A DNA stretch of 64,000 bases, from contig JBCCHB010000072.1 of NCBI GenBank assembly GCA_039028975.1, positions 1 to 64,000 on the forward strand, read 5' to 3'. Shown here piece by piece: positions 37,301 through 47,600 of the stretch; within the stretch, counting starts at the first letter, position 1, and every line of letters begins with the position of its first letter. Source of the stretch: JAHBNG01 sp039028975. GTDB lineage: Bacteria; Chloroflexota; Anaerolineae; Caldilineales; Caldilineaceae. The translations under genes and the position numbers were made by a program. The notes under the pieces were generated by a model. It did no database searches, was not told the DNA's origin, and saw nothing but the letters and a program-made list of their open reading frames with translations.

Positions 37301-37771
37301 TTACCATCCACTGCGCGGCCTATCTTGAGCGCTACTTAAAATGAGCAATACCAACATCCTCTGTTGGTAGCTTGCCGCTTGTACTCTGCGAGACGTAGGT
37401 CATCAAGAGGCGCAGCTATACCTATGACCTCATTTCGGCGACAGTGCTCAAGATCGAAGCCAAACTATCTCCCCACATACGACCTATGGCCCTTGGCCTA
37501 CTCCGCGGTAGTTAATCGGGGCGTCCCCAGTTTCCGGGCGATAAAATACTCATAAGGTTTCAGCCCCTGCCTTCGGACGCTCAAAAGGGGATTCGCAATG
37601 GGGGTGTTCTCTATTCCGGCTCCTCTACCTAGGTAGCCTGCCTGATGGGTATGGGCAAGTAGCCTATGGGGTCAAAGTATGGCACTCTGGTAAGGCATCT
37701 CTGGTAAGGCATTTAGACGTTCAGAGCGGTTTTAGGGTATAGTTACCTTCACACAAGGAGGCCACTTCCAG
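37301..37771. other. Intergenic region with a 14-bp tandem repeat
   Basis: No gene, RNA or clear terminator is seen. CTCTGGTAAGGCAT is repeated exactly in tandem at 37685-37698 and 37699-37712, about 60 bp before the methyltransferase start, where it could affect the promoter. Confidence 0.55.
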
Positions 37772-38548
37772 ATGATCGACTACGACGAACAGCTTGCGAA
37801 AGAGACCGAGCGCACCTATCTCATGCCTGAGATTGCCTATCAACGTACCCGTACCTTGTCCGTACTTCAGTTGCGGGCAGGAGAATGTGTACTGGATGTG
37901 GGGTGCGGCATGGGGCTGTTGGCGCGTGAGTTAGCCATTGCAGTAGGTCCAGAGGGGCGAGTTGTGGGGATGGACAATAGCGCTTCCATGATTGAATTGG
38001 CTAAGAAGCGCTGTGCTGACTTCCCTCAGATCGAATTGCGAGCACAATCTGTTGAATCCTTGCCTGAGCTCGACAATTGCTACGATGTCGTGACCTGCAC
38101 CCAGCTTTTACTCTATCTTCCCCATGTTGAATATGCATTGACTGAAATGAACCGCGTCTTAAAGCCGGGTGGACGCATTGCTGTCGTAGAGACGGACTGG
38201 CGTGGCGTGCTCTTCAATACTATGGACGATGCCCTAACTCAGCGCCTCTTTGATGGCTGGGAGTCCTCTATTCCGTCTCCTCATTTGCCAGGCCAGTTGC
38301 TGAATCTATTGGGGCAAGCTGGCTTTGGTGCAATTCACGTTGAAGCCATTCCCCTCATCAATACATCCTATCTGTCAGATAATTATTCTGCCAGCATGGT
38401 TGAGTATATGCTGAGAGCGGAGATTGACGCTGGTACTATATCGCAGGCTGATGCGGACGAATATATTGGAGATCTCAAAGCGCGGAGCAAGGCAGGAACT
38501 TATTTTTTCTGTGTGAACCGATTCTTGTTTACTGGGAGCAAAATATAA
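37772..38548 (+). CDS. Class I SAM-dependent methyltransferase
   Basis: This 258-residue protein has a Rossmann methyltransferase fold: motif I VLDVGCGMGLL (about 41), acidic motif II VVGMDNSASM, motif III DVVTCTQLLLYLPH and post-I LKPGGRIAVVE. It resembles UbiE/ArsM-like small-molecule methylases. AAGGAGG precedes the ATG. It is 19 bp before the enolase-superfamily gene and so probably co-transcribed. Substrate is unknown. Confidence 0.9.
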   Translation: MIDYDEQLAKETERTYLMPEIAYQRTRTLSVLQLRAGECVLDVGCGMGLLARELAIAVGPEGRVVGMDNSASMIELAKKRCADFPQIELRAQSVESLPELDNCYDVVTCTQLLLYLPHVEYALTEMNRVLKPGGRIAVVETDWRGVLFNTMDDALTQRLFDGWESSIPSPHLPGQLLNLLGQAGFGAIHVEAIPLINTSYLSDNYSASMVEYMLRAEIDAGTISQADADEYIGDLKARSKAGTYFFCVNRFLFTGSKI

Positions 38549-38567
38549 GTGAGATGGAGGAAGAACC

Positions 38568-39674
38568 ATGAAAATCACCGACGTTACCGCCAAGTGCTAT
38601 GCTTGGCCCCGGACAAAGCCCATTAGCAACGGTAAGTACACCTATCGTACAGTCAGCCTCAACCTCATTCATATTGAGACGGACGAGGGCATCACAGGAA
38701 TAGGGTGGGGTGGCGGCACGGCCTTTGGCAAAGGGAATGAGGTTACCTTGGGTATGATTGAGCACTTCAAACCCTCTCTCATTGGCCAGGATCCTTTCAA
38801 CTACCGCCGAATATGGGCAGATATGTGGCTGCCCAAGCTAGTGGGGCGGCGTGGTGCAACCACACGGATAATCAGCGGCATCGATATCGCTCTTTGGGAT
38901 CTCATGGGTAAGGCGGTAAACAAACCCGTTCATAAGTTGCTGGGCGGATATCGAGACAAGATTCCAACCTACATTGCCGGTGGCTACTATGAAGAGGATA
39001 AAGGGTTAAAAGAATTAGCCCAAGAGATGGAAGAGAATCTAGTGTTGGGGGCCAAAGCCATCAAGATCAAAATTGGGGGTGTCCCCATCAATGAAGATGT
39101 AGAGCGGGTACGGGTTGTGCGAGAGACCATTGGACCGGATGTTAAATTACTGGTGGATGCTAACAACGCCTATACCGCCCATGAGGCCATTGAGATCGCC
39201 CGCAAGATGGAAAAGTACGAACCATTCTGGTTTGAAGAGCCAGTTGCACCCGATGACTATAAAGGCCACGCCCGTCTTGCCCGCTCTACCATTATTCCTG
39301 TTGCTACAGGCGAAAATGAGTATACTCGTTACGGCTTCCGGGACCTGATCGAACATGAAGCCGCGGCCATCTACAATGCCGATGCACAGATTCTAGGTGG
39401 CATCACCGAGTTTATGCAGGTCGCTGCGCTGACTGCTGCCCATGATCTACAGGTTGCGCCCCACGGCGACCAGGAGATTCACATTCATCTCGTTTCGGCA
39501 ATTCCTCACGGACTTATCCTCGAGTTCTACCGAGAGACCGTTGATCCATTGCGCGGTCAGATCTTCCTCGAATCTATGACGTTAGACGATGAAGGGTGTG
39601 TGGCGGTGCCAGACCGACCAGGCCTGGGTTTTACACCCAATTATGAACTGTTGGAGAAGCATCGAGTAGTGTAG
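38568..39674 (+). CDS. Enolase-superfamily sugar-acid dehydratase (mandelate racemase type)
   Basis: This 368-residue protein has the N-terminal capping domain and a barrel with the general base K-x-K in AIKIKIGG (about 165), metal ligands Asp in DANNAY, Glu in WFEEP and Glu in TGENEY, and a His in VAPHGDQEIHIHL. These residues place it in the mandelate racemase/galactonate dehydratase subgroup, which dehydrates sugar acids to 2-keto-3-deoxy acids. GGAGGAAGAACC precedes the ATG. With the SMP-30 lactonase downstream it suggests a non-phosphorylated sugar oxidation route. Exact sugar is unknown. Confidence 0.88.
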   Translation: MKITDVTAKCYAWPRTKPISNGKYTYRTVSLNLIHIETDEGITGIGWGGGTAFGKGNEVTLGMIEHFKPSLIGQDPFNYRRIWADMWLPKLVGRRGATTRIISGIDIALWDLMGKAVNKPVHKLLGGYRDKIPTYIAGGYYEEDKGLKELAQEMEENLVLGAKAIKIKIGGVPINEDVERVRVVRETIGPDVKLLVDANNAYTAHEAIEIARKMEKYEPFWFEEPVAPDDYKGHARLARSTIIPVATGENEYTRYGFRDLIEHEAAAIYNADAQILGGITEFMQVAALTAAHDLQVAPHGDQEIHIHLVSAIPHGLILEFYRETVDPLRGQIFLESMTLDDEGCVAVPDRPGLGFTPNYELLEKHRVV

Positions 39675-39691
39675 GCTGTCTAACCCGTTCA

Positions 39692-39794
39692 ATAGACATT
39701 ATTCGCAATAAGAAACACCTACTAAATGTAGTACTACAGAATCGACCTTAACAGAGTATTTCGTATCTCGAATGTTATTCCGAATAATGTCTAA
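39692..39794. repeat. Short inverted-repeat element, about 103 bp
   Basis: TAGACATTATTCG at 39693 reappears inverted, ending at 39793, and the pairing continues into AATAA with one mismatch, about 20 bp per arm. The middle holds a perfect TGTAGTACTACA palindrome. It lies after the dehydratase stop and may be a terminator or a MITE remnant. No target duplication is seen. Confidence 0.6.
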
Positions 39795-39818
39795 TATGGA
39801 GACGGACCAGAGCAATCA

Positions 39819-40358
39819 ATGGAAACATTCGTGCATACATGGGAATATGAGGGGCGCACCATCACCTTCTCCTGGCTCGGCGATGTTGATATAGAGCCGA
39901 TGCGCGCTTATGCCCTTGCCTTCACAGAAGATGGCCAGATGCTGCTCGTTGGAGACGGTCAAGGCGAATTTGAATATTGGCTTCCGGGTGGCGGAATTGA
40001 AGCGGGCGAGACACCAGAGGAAGCCCTTCGTCGCGAATTGATGGAAGAAGCGGCGGCAACGATTCAGGCTCATAAGCGAATTGGCATTCAGCGTGGCCAT
40101 GATCCTTTAATGGGAACCGAGCATCAAGTATTTTATTGGTGTCGAATCTCTTTAGCATCTGAATTTGTCCCAGAGACGGAGGTGACAGAGCGTCGCCTTG
40201 TATCGCCAAGCGAGTTTTTGGACAGACTATTTTGGGGACGGAAAGATCCCAAAGCGAAGATGTTGCTCCAGCAAGCCATTGAACTGGATCAACAGTACGA
40301 AAAACAGAACCATAATGCGGTCGATTCGAATTCCGGGGCTTTCAATGGCTCTGCCTGA
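39819..40358 (+). CDS. Nudix hydrolase
   Basis: This 179-residue protein has the Nudix box GGGIEAGETPEEALRRELME followed by EAAA (about residues 51-75). All Mg2+-binding Glu of the REXXEE core are present; the usual Gly after EE is Ala. Nudix enzymes split nucleoside diphosphate-linked compounds. A bulky N-terminal strand region and an acidic C-terminus flank it. The ribosome site is weak. It lies between the dehydratase and the lactonase but has no evident metabolic tie to them. Confidence 0.87.
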   Translation: METFVHTWEYEGRTITFSWLGDVDIEPMRAYALAFTEDGQMLLVGDGQGEFEYWLPGGGIEAGETPEEALRRELMEEAAATIQAHKRIGIQRGHDPLMGTEHQVFYWCRISLASEFVPETEVTERRLVSPSEFLDRLFWGRKDPKAKMLLQQAIELDQQYEKQNHNAVDSNSGAFNGSA

Positions 40359-40438
40359 AAGACCAACCTCCGGTTTCAAAGGTTGTTCTGTCGGATCTCA
40401 GCATGATAAAGAATGACCAAGGTGGATAAGGAGAAAAT

Positions 40439-41284
40439 ATGCTCAAACTAAAAACGCTCATTGAAGATGGTGAACCCGAGCTGTTGGCTACAGATTTTGA
40501 CTTTACGGAAGGACCAGTCTGGCATCCTGACGGATATCTACTCTTTTCTGACATTCCAGCCAATCGAACTTACCGCTGGAGCGCAGAAGATGGGGCCACG
40601 ATCTGGCGGGAACCGACGGGCAACGCGAATGGCATGACCCTAGACCAACAAGGTCAACTGCTTACCTGTGAACATTCTGGGAGACGAGTATCTCGAGTAG
40701 GAGCCGATGGAGACTCTTCTACCGTGGCGGATAGTTTTGAAGGCAAACGCCTCAACAGCCCCAACGATATCGTCGTAAAGTCTGATGGCGTTATCTACTT
40801 TACAGATCCACCCTACGGCATTGAGCCAGACGAACGGGAGCAACCATGTAATGGCGTCTATCGTGTCCTGGATGATGGAACACTCGAGCGGCTGGCGGAT
40901 GACTTTGACCGACCCAACGGCTTAGCCTTTTCGCCAGATGAGTCGATCCTATACATCGATGACTCACCCCGTCGCCATGTACGAGCCTTTGATGTGCAGC
41001 CCGACGGCACATTAGCCAACTCGCGGATTCTGGCGGATATGGATCACCCTCAGCCGGGGTCACCAGACGGCATGAAAATTGACGTGGAGGGGAATCTGTA
41101 TGTGACAGGGGCCACAGGGGTTTGGATCTTTGAGCCAGACGGAACGCTGCTGGGCGTGATTGCGACACCCGAGCGCCCTGCCAACTGTGCATGGGGTGAT
41201 GACGATCACAAGAGCCTCTACGTCACGGCTCGAACGTCTCTCTTTCGGATTCGGACTAAGGTTGCTGGCGTGGCTGCTGGGTGA
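40439..41284 (+). CDS. SMP-30/gluconolactonase family protein
   Basis: This 281-residue six-bladed propeller has the family's metal-site sequences: FTEGPVWHPDG (Glu), NSPNDIVV (Asn), FDRPNGLAFSPDE (Asn) and PGSPDGMKID (Asp). Such enzymes open aldonolactones to sugar acids. AAGGAGAAAAT precedes the ATG. It probably acts before the dehydratase at 38568 in the same pathway. There is no signal peptide, so it is cytoplasmic. Confidence 0.9.
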   Translation: MLKLKTLIEDGEPELLATDFDFTEGPVWHPDGYLLFSDIPANRTYRWSAEDGATIWREPTGNANGMTLDQQGQLLTCEHSGRRVSRVGADGDSSTVADSFEGKRLNSPNDIVVKSDGVIYFTDPPYGIEPDEREQPCNGVYRVLDDGTLERLADDFDRPNGLAFSPDESILYIDDSPRRHVRAFDVQPDGTLANSRILADMDHPQPGSPDGMKIDVEGNLYVTGATGVWIFEPDGTLLGVIATPERPANCAWGDDDHKSLYVTARTSLFRIRTKVAGVAAG

Positions 41285-41305
41285 GGTGAGTATACCCTCT
41301 GCACA

Positions 41306-42019
41306 CTAAAAAAAGCTCAGCTCGGTAGAACCATTACGTTTGAGGCCAAATCGTTGGGCCTCTTTACGAGCCAGCCATGCGCTTGTCTCAAAGAAGCCAT
41401 AGGTTCTGCGTACTGGACCGTACTGTTTTTGGAGGAGATCACCTAAATCGCTGGCAACCATCTGCCAGACCATCTCCTCTAACTCTTCAATCCTCACTAG
41501 CATTTCGCCTGGTGTGCTTGGTGGGGCAATATCGGCGTAGCTGGGTGGATCACTATAGGGATGAGGAAATGTGATCTGGTTAGCTGGCAACTGGGGCAAA
41601 GCGCCCAATGCCACTGCAGTCATACCAAATGCAAGAAGCTGCTGATGGACCAGTTCAATTTCGCTAGGCGTGTCAGTTCCTTCCGCGCCAGCAATTGGAG
41701 AATCTGCTAATCCCAACTCACTACTTAGAGAGTCCCAATCAAGTACCACCCGATCCAACAGGTAGCGGGCCTCGTTTTTGTCTTGAACATCGGCAGAGCG
41801 TACGCTGAGAACAAAGCCCTCTCTGACTGTGCTCAGGTAATCTCGCACCTGTTGGAGAATATATTGCTCTACTTGTTCAATGCCCGTAAGGTCTTGATGG
41901 GTTGCAGGATGACCTGCCGATTGGTCTGTTGTGCGGAGGTTCAATGACAAAAGTTGAATGGTCGTCTCAGCCAGTTCCCCGAAGCCAACAAACTCAAACT
42001 TATCGGATGAATGATACAT
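41306..42019 (-). CDS. Hypothetical protein
   Basis: This 237-residue soluble protein has no recognised domain. It is mainly helical (IEQVEQYILQQVRDYLSTVREGFVLS and EMLVRIEELEEMVWQMVASDLGDLL) with a Pro-rich middle (about 155-175, PHPYSDPPSYADIAPPSTPGE). GGAGGATCAC precedes the ATG. It is convergent with the lactonase gene, 21 bp away. Function is unknown. Confidence 0.75.
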   Translation of the reverse strand: MYHSSDKFEFVGFGELAETTIQLLSLNLRTTDQSAGHPATHQDLTGIEQVEQYILQQVRDYLSTVREGFVLSVRSADVQDKNEARYLLDRVVLDWDSLSSELGLADSPIAGAEGTDTPSEIELVHQQLLAFGMTAVALGALPQLPANQITFPHPYSDPPSYADIAPPSTPGEMLVRIEELEEMVWQMVASDLGDLLQKQYGPVRRTYGFFETSAWLARKEAQRFGLKRNGSTELSFF

Positions 42020-42192
42020 GTGATCCTCCTGAACTATATACTATATACTGGCGATCGTGATAAATTAATCCCTCTACTTTATGTGGTGCCTAAATATAAC
42101 GAACCCTTCTATGATTAGTATACCACAGCTTCTCAGATTAAAAATCAGCACTTTTACCGAACTTTTCTTCCCTGAGCCTGTGAGACTTCCCC

Positions 42193-43509
42193 ATGAGTCG
42201 TAACGAATTTTCAGTCAAATCCGTTTGGCTCCTATCACCATACCATACAGGAAGCCACGCTTCTTGGGCCAATGGTTACAAAACCCACACCCAGCATAAG
42301 ATTGATTTGCTGACGATGCAGGGGCGCTTCTGGAAATGGCGGATGCAAGGCGGAGCTATGGAACTGGCCCAACAGATCCGTCACCGCTTACAGAGTGGAG
42401 AACGGCCGGATCTGTTGCTCGCCACAGATATGGTACACGTAGCCTCTTTATTGGGCTTGTTGCACCCAGAGATTGCTTCAGGTCAGCTTGATGTCCCATT
42501 AATCTTATACATGCACGAAAACCAGCTTACATATCCGTGGAGACCCGGCGAAAAACCGGATCATACCTATGCTATGATCAACTGGACCAGCCAGCTCTGC
42601 GCTGACCAGATCTTCTTTAACAGCCACTATCATCTGGAAAGCTGGTTTCGTGAATTACCCAACCTGCTTAAACATTTTCCTGACTATAATCATCTCAAAT
42701 TAGTCGACAGGGTACGAGAAAAATGTATAGTCTTGCCAGTCGGTATTGCTTCCGGACGGATTCTGAAAGGGATAGAGCAAGAGAAGCAGACTATCGCAAC
42801 CGTATCAGACACCGAGATATATACTTCCACTCCTATTCATACTGTTGATCACGCCCCTACCCATGCTCATGAAGACGCAGAGCAAGCAGCAGAAGTTCCA
42901 TCAGGCATTCCGGCAGCGTCCCACGCAAGCCATACGCTGCTCCAGCAGACACCACCTCTGGTTCTGTGGAATCAACGTTGGGAGTATGATAAGCGCCCGG
43001 ATCTCTTTTTTGCCTTGCTATACCGGCTGGATGAGGCCAACGTTCCCTTTCGTCTTGCCGTGGCGGGCGAAAATTTTCGTCAGGTGCCTCAGGAGTTTAA
43101 CGAAGCGCAAGAAAGACTGTCCAAGCAGATTGTCCATTGGGGATACCTGGATTCCTATCAAGGGTACATTGGACTAATGAGCAGAGCCGATTTGGTAGTG
43201 AGCACAGCCATCCATGAGTTTTTCGGGATTAGTATTCTCGAGGCAATTACAGCTGGTATCTTTCCGCTTCTGCCCAACCACCTTAGCTACCCAGAGCTAA
43301 TTCCTCCAGAGTTGCATCCGGCCTGCCTCTATCAAGACGATGATGATCTATTTCATAAGGCAAAACAACGGTTGCTTGCCCCTCGTCCTGCCCCCCCGTC
43401 ATTGCAAGTACATGTACAAAAGCACTTTGCTTGGCCCCAAGTGGCAAAGGCATATGATCAGGCCATTTTGCATACAATTAGGCAGCCTTCATCAGCCAAC
43501 AAAAGTTAA
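42193..43509 (+). CDS. tRNA-queuosine alpha-mannosyltransferase-like glycosyltransferase
   Basis: This 438-residue protein carries the DUF3524 N-terminal region: WLLSPYHTGSHASWANGY, LTMQGRFWKWRMQGGA, LLATDMVHVASLLGL, LILYMHENQLTYPW and IFFNSHYHLESW. This is the pattern of vertebrate QTMAN/GTDC1, which adds mannose to queuosine at position 34 of tRNA-Asp. The C-terminal GT-B half has LWNQRWEYDKRPDLFFALL and a nucleotide-sugar site with STAIHEFFGISILEAI. A low-complexity spacer (about 195-255) is inserted between halves. It is a single gene. Acceptor in bacteria is inferred only. Confidence 0.85.
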   Translation: MSRNEFSVKSVWLLSPYHTGSHASWANGYKTHTQHKIDLLTMQGRFWKWRMQGGAMELAQQIRHRLQSGERPDLLLATDMVHVASLLGLLHPEIASGQLDVPLILYMHENQLTYPWRPGEKPDHTYAMINWTSQLCADQIFFNSHYHLESWFRELPNLLKHFPDYNHLKLVDRVREKCIVLPVGIASGRILKGIEQEKQTIATVSDTEIYTSTPIHTVDHAPTHAHEDAEQAAEVPSGIPAASHASHTLLQQTPPLVLWNQRWEYDKRPDLFFALLYRLDEANVPFRLAVAGENFRQVPQEFNEAQERLSKQIVHWGYLDSYQGYIGLMSRADLVVSTAIHEFFGISILEAITAGIFPLLPNHLSYPELIPPELHPACLYQDDDDLFHKAKQRLLAPRPAPPSLQVHVQKHFAWPQVAKAYDQAILHTIRQPSSANKS

Positions 43510-43628
43510 TTTTGCCCACCCACTCATTTGCTGGTGAAGAATGCAACTTTTACAGGTACAATTCGTATTGAAATCATGAAGGACCTACCGTTAAGAAGTA
43601 GAATTAGTACGCTGTGATCGATATTCTA

Positions 43629-43783
43629 GTCGATTTGAAAACTGTAGTTTTCCTTCGTTCCATAAGAGTACCTATGGAATGCATTGCAAATAACCTGCGC
43701 GTTTCATTCGGGTGTAGCCCCGTCAAATGACCAAGGTATTTAGTTCCCTTTCCTAAACTACTGTTTTCAAACGGAGCTGAGTA
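43629..43783. repeat. Dispersed repeat family, copy B
   Basis: It begins GTCGATTTGAAA with a GAAAAC TGTA GTTTTC hairpin (43637-43652) and ends in TTTTCAAACGGAGCTGAGTA (43764-43783), identical to copy A. It has about 80 bp more between the ends than copies A and C. It stops 20 bp before the next gene's start codon, so its end is in the 5' leader. Confidence 0.7.
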
Positions 43784-43803
43784 TAATTGTTGGAGGATTT
43801 ACT

Positions 43804-44328
43804 GTGGCACAAGAGAGCCGTATGAGCGAAGAAACCCCCTCAAAATCAACTATTCGTTCTTATGAGGAGAAGCTTTCATCTGAGGAGAGGCTTTCAGATT
43901 TCTTTGATCCGTCTCATCATGACGCGATCGAGACATTCCGTTCGGGCCAAATCATAGAAGAGTCCGATACAGACGGTGCAGCCAGTAGCGATGACAAACT
44001 TATTGCCCTGCTCTGCTACTGGACCCAGCTCTTTATGCCCTTTGTCATGCCCCTAATCGTACTGCTAAGTGAAAGTGGGAAGCGTCGCTCATACCAACGA
44101 TACCATGCCATGCACAGTTTGGGATTGATTATTGGATCATTGGTAATCTCAGTGGGTTCTGTCATGGCAATCGGAATCTTGATTGGGCCGTTTGCCCTCT
44201 GTTTGGTGCCGATTGTTTATGCAATGAGCGTCATATCGTTGCTCGTTTATGGCTGGCAGGCCCTAAAGGGTCGACGTTTTACAATTCCCTTTTTGTCCCG
44301 TTGGATGTCTGAACAGGGGTGGTTATGA
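43804..44328 (+). CDS. DUF4870-like membrane protein
   Basis: This 174-residue protein has an acidic N-terminal region (about 1-65) and three membrane helices. DDKLIALLCYWTQLFMPFVMPLIVLL, the YQRYHAMHSLG link and a C-terminal helix pair match Tic20/DUF4870-like proteins of unknown role. The start is GTG at 43804 with GGAGG seven bases before it; an internal ATG at 43822 lacks such a site. Two strong terminators follow. Confidence 0.75.
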   Translation: MAQESRMSEETPSKSTIRSYEEKLSSEERLSDFFDPSHHDAIETFRSGQIIEESDTDGAASSDDKLIALLCYWTQLFMPFVMPLIVLLSESGKRRSYQRYHAMHSLGLIIGSLVISVGSVMAIGILIGPFALCLVPIVYAMSVISLLVYGWQALKGRRFTIPFLSRWMSEQGWL

Positions 44329-44465
44329 TTTTCAGTCGTCCATAGTCGATGGGTCCCATAGTCCAAAGTCGGCTCTGTCGATGTCATCGCCTTTGTCGTC
44401 TACTATATTTGACTAGCCAACAGCCTACTTTAGATTGGGTTGGGCTGATTGGACGGACTAGAATA

Positions 44466-44514
44466 AAAAAGCGTCTAGCTGGCACAATGGGTTGCCAACA
44501 GCTAGACGCTTTTT
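44466..44514. terminator. Bidirectional terminator, 16-bp stem
   Basis: AAAAAGCGTCTAGCTG (44466-44481) pairs exactly with CAGCTAGACGCTTTTT (44499-44514). It has A and T runs on both sides, so it serves both the membrane gene and the convergent surface-protein gene. Confidence 0.9.
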
Positions 44515-44520
44515 CTACGA

Positions 44521-44548
44521 AGAAGGGAGCCCTGTTTGGCTCCCTTCT
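44521..44548. terminator. Second terminator hairpin
   Basis: AGAAGGGAGCC pairs exactly with GGCTCCCTTCT around a 6-nt loop, seven bases after the first terminator. It lacks a long T-run, so it may back up the first hairpin. Confidence 0.7.
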
Positions 44549-44639
44549 ATGCTTAGCTCGGTTCCAAACTCAGAGTTTCGTCTCTCCTATAGTGACTATG
44601 GAAAAATCCAGCTTTCCAAGTGTCCATTATATAACTTGC

Positions 44640-47600
44640 TTATCTTCCTTGAATGAGAGGGAGAAAGATGGCGCCCTCGTTATCGATGAAAGGCCTATAC
44701 TCCACCGATGCTTCGGTCACTTCCAGCGTGCCAACTGAGACAGGCTGTTGAACCGCTTCAGTACCGCCGTCTTCTCCAGGTAACTCTACAGTTACAGTGT
44801 ACTCACCGGCGGGGACATCGTCGATGTAATATTGACCATAAATATCTGTCATAACCTCTTCTGAGTACCCTCCAGCACCAGTTACTTTGACAGATAGTCC
44901 GGCCAAGGTCGGTTCGTTTTGATAAGTAGATGGGACACTTAGTACTCCGGACAAGTGGCTTTCTATACCATTTGAAGGTAACTCAGTTTCAGTTGGTTCG
45001 TGGAATGTTGAGGCGCTAACGACTCCTGCATCGACTAGTTCTAGTTTATCTAACTTGGTGCCATCCTCTCGCAGGTAGACAGATATGATGTGTTGACCTG
45101 CTGATAGATTTAGGATAACAGGATTCGCCCCGCCGCGGTTATTCAAGTTAGACAGAGCATACGAACTGCTGGTCGTACGTGCTGTATCCCACAGATAGCC
45201 ATTAGAGGGCACACCATCTACGGTTACATAGAAAGAGTCATCATAGCTATCAGGTGCCTGAACCGTACCTTGCAATAGGTAGGAGCCAGCCGCTGGAACA
45301 TCGAAACAGTACTCTGCTTTATCCTGCACTGTGGCACCACTAAAGTTGCTGCCGATGAAATCGGGAACGTAAACGCCTTGTCCACCACTGGCCACTGCAT
45401 CATCATAGATCTGGAAGTTGCCATGGAGCGTACCGGATTCTGCTTCTTGGCTCATGCCACCACAGCCATTAGATTGAGGACTCTCATGAACTAGTTCTAA
45501 AGCCAGCTTATCTAGCTTGGCACCATCTTCGCGTAAGTGAATAGCAAAGATGTGATTCCCAGCCGCTAAAGCAACCTCAACCGGATCGGCTCCTCCTCTG
45601 TGGCTGACGTAATCATCAATAAAGGTCTGGCTCTCTTCAACATCCCAGAGATATCCATTAACTGGGGTTCCATCCACGACAACGTAGAAGGAGTTGTCGT
45701 CGCTGCTCTCACCTAATACAGTAGCTTTCATGCGATAGGTACCTGCTTCTTCGGTACGGATGCAGAACAGGGCCTTCTCTTCCTCAACGGCACCATTCCA
45801 CTCTGTGCCAAATCCATCAGGAACCATAATATACTGTCCGCCACTTGCACCTTCATTCAGGCTAATAATACGGGCAAAGTGTCCATATAATATGGCCGTT
45901 TCGGCCTCCTGCACCATGTCGTAACAGTTAACAATCGGGATTTCTGTAATGAGCCAGAGGAAGGATACCCGACTAATACCGCCAGTACCATCTTTTACGG
46001 TAATGGTTACATCAAACGTCCCGATGGATGTGGGGACTCCCGTAATTGCACCAGAGAATTCTCCAATGGTTAATCCAGGTGGAAGATTCGTAGCCTCGTA
46101 AGTTATCTGATCATTTTCATCATCGATAGCGATGAGAATTAGTTCGACCGTATCGCCGACCTTATTGGTCTGGTCACCAGGGTTGGGGAGCCTTGGTGCA
46201 TAAGCCAACTCCCCGCGGATAATTCCTACATCCACCAAGTTATTTTGTTCACCGGCCTGCATGGATAGAACATCTGTAAGCCCATTTTCAGGCGTAATAT
46301 CACTATCCAACGCTTCATCGGTTCCCTGATCTTTTATGGTAAACCAGACAGAAGGAACCGGAGGGAGAAATTCAAGAACGTAATCATCGCTTGGTAGATT
46401 GTCGAATTGATAGGTCCCTGCATCGGTTGTTTCTGTGGAGGCAATAATATCGCCTCGAGTATTCATCAATGTTACAGGCACGCCATCCGCCAACGGAATA
46501 ATGGGGTTTTGAATGCCATTACCCTCTAGATCGTTCCACGCCTCCCCGCTAATTTTGGCGGTAAAGAGACCAAAGCCGAAGTCATGAGTAAAGTTGTTTA
46601 AGTTGGATGTTCCCGTTGTCAAGTTGATAACGGCGTATTCCTCTTCACGTGTCGCGTCAGAGTCCAATTCATCAGATGAGTTTGGTCCACTATCCACATT
46701 CATTCGCGTCGGAGTGAAGCCCTGAAGGGCAGCCTGATTGAGTGCAATTCGCAGCTCATAGGGGGAATTAGGCTCTAGCCCGCCCGTTACATCACGACCA
46801 TCAAAATAGTAGTAACCAGATTGATTGGTTGAAGTCGTTGCCACGACCTGTCCCGAACCGCTGTCCAGAGCATAGTATTCACACGTTTTAGCCGTGCCAT
46901 ATAATGGATCTCCAAAGGTTTGGTTGTTACAGGAAATTGAATCAGTGGCTGTCTGGTAATTGTAAATGCCATTCTTGCCATAGCGCACGGTGGCTGTTCC
47001 GCTAATGGTGCATGTTTCATACTCGTTGCTACAGAAGGCCCACTGGCCCGGGCTGACCAGTTCAACCATTACGCCAGAAAGTCCAGGCTCATTTTGCCCC
47101 TGAATGCCATTGGTATCCACATCATGCCAAACGTAGTCACCAATCTGCATCTGGAGAAAGCCTGCATCCAGCATTAGGCTTTCTCCAGCCAGCAGAGAGA
47201 CTTCATCTGTCCTGCCACTAAACGGGTCAGCATCACTATCGACTGCGTCATCACTCCCCTGATCTTGGGCAGTAAACCACCAACCCTCTCCGGGTGTCTC
47301 AAAGCCAACCCGATAGCGCCCAACAGGTACATTGGCTAATGTGTATAAACCAGTCGAATTTGTGGTTGTCGTCGCTATCTGAGCACCATTCTGGTCGTAA
47401 AGTTGCACGGTAACTGCACCTTGTCCTGGCTCCCCACTATCCTGTATGCCATCTCTGTCTACATCGTCCCAGACCTTTCCGCCGACTGTACCTGGACCGG
47501 TGAAACCAAAGTCGATGGTCAGGTTGCTATCCGGGCCATCACCATCAATATCTATGCCTGGCTCAGTGCCTAACTGTAGATGAATAATGGGGCTAGAGAC

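Noticed and set aside
44349..44738. 129-codon plus-strand ORF
   Set aside because: It covers two strong terminator hairpins and the end of the convergent surface-protein gene.
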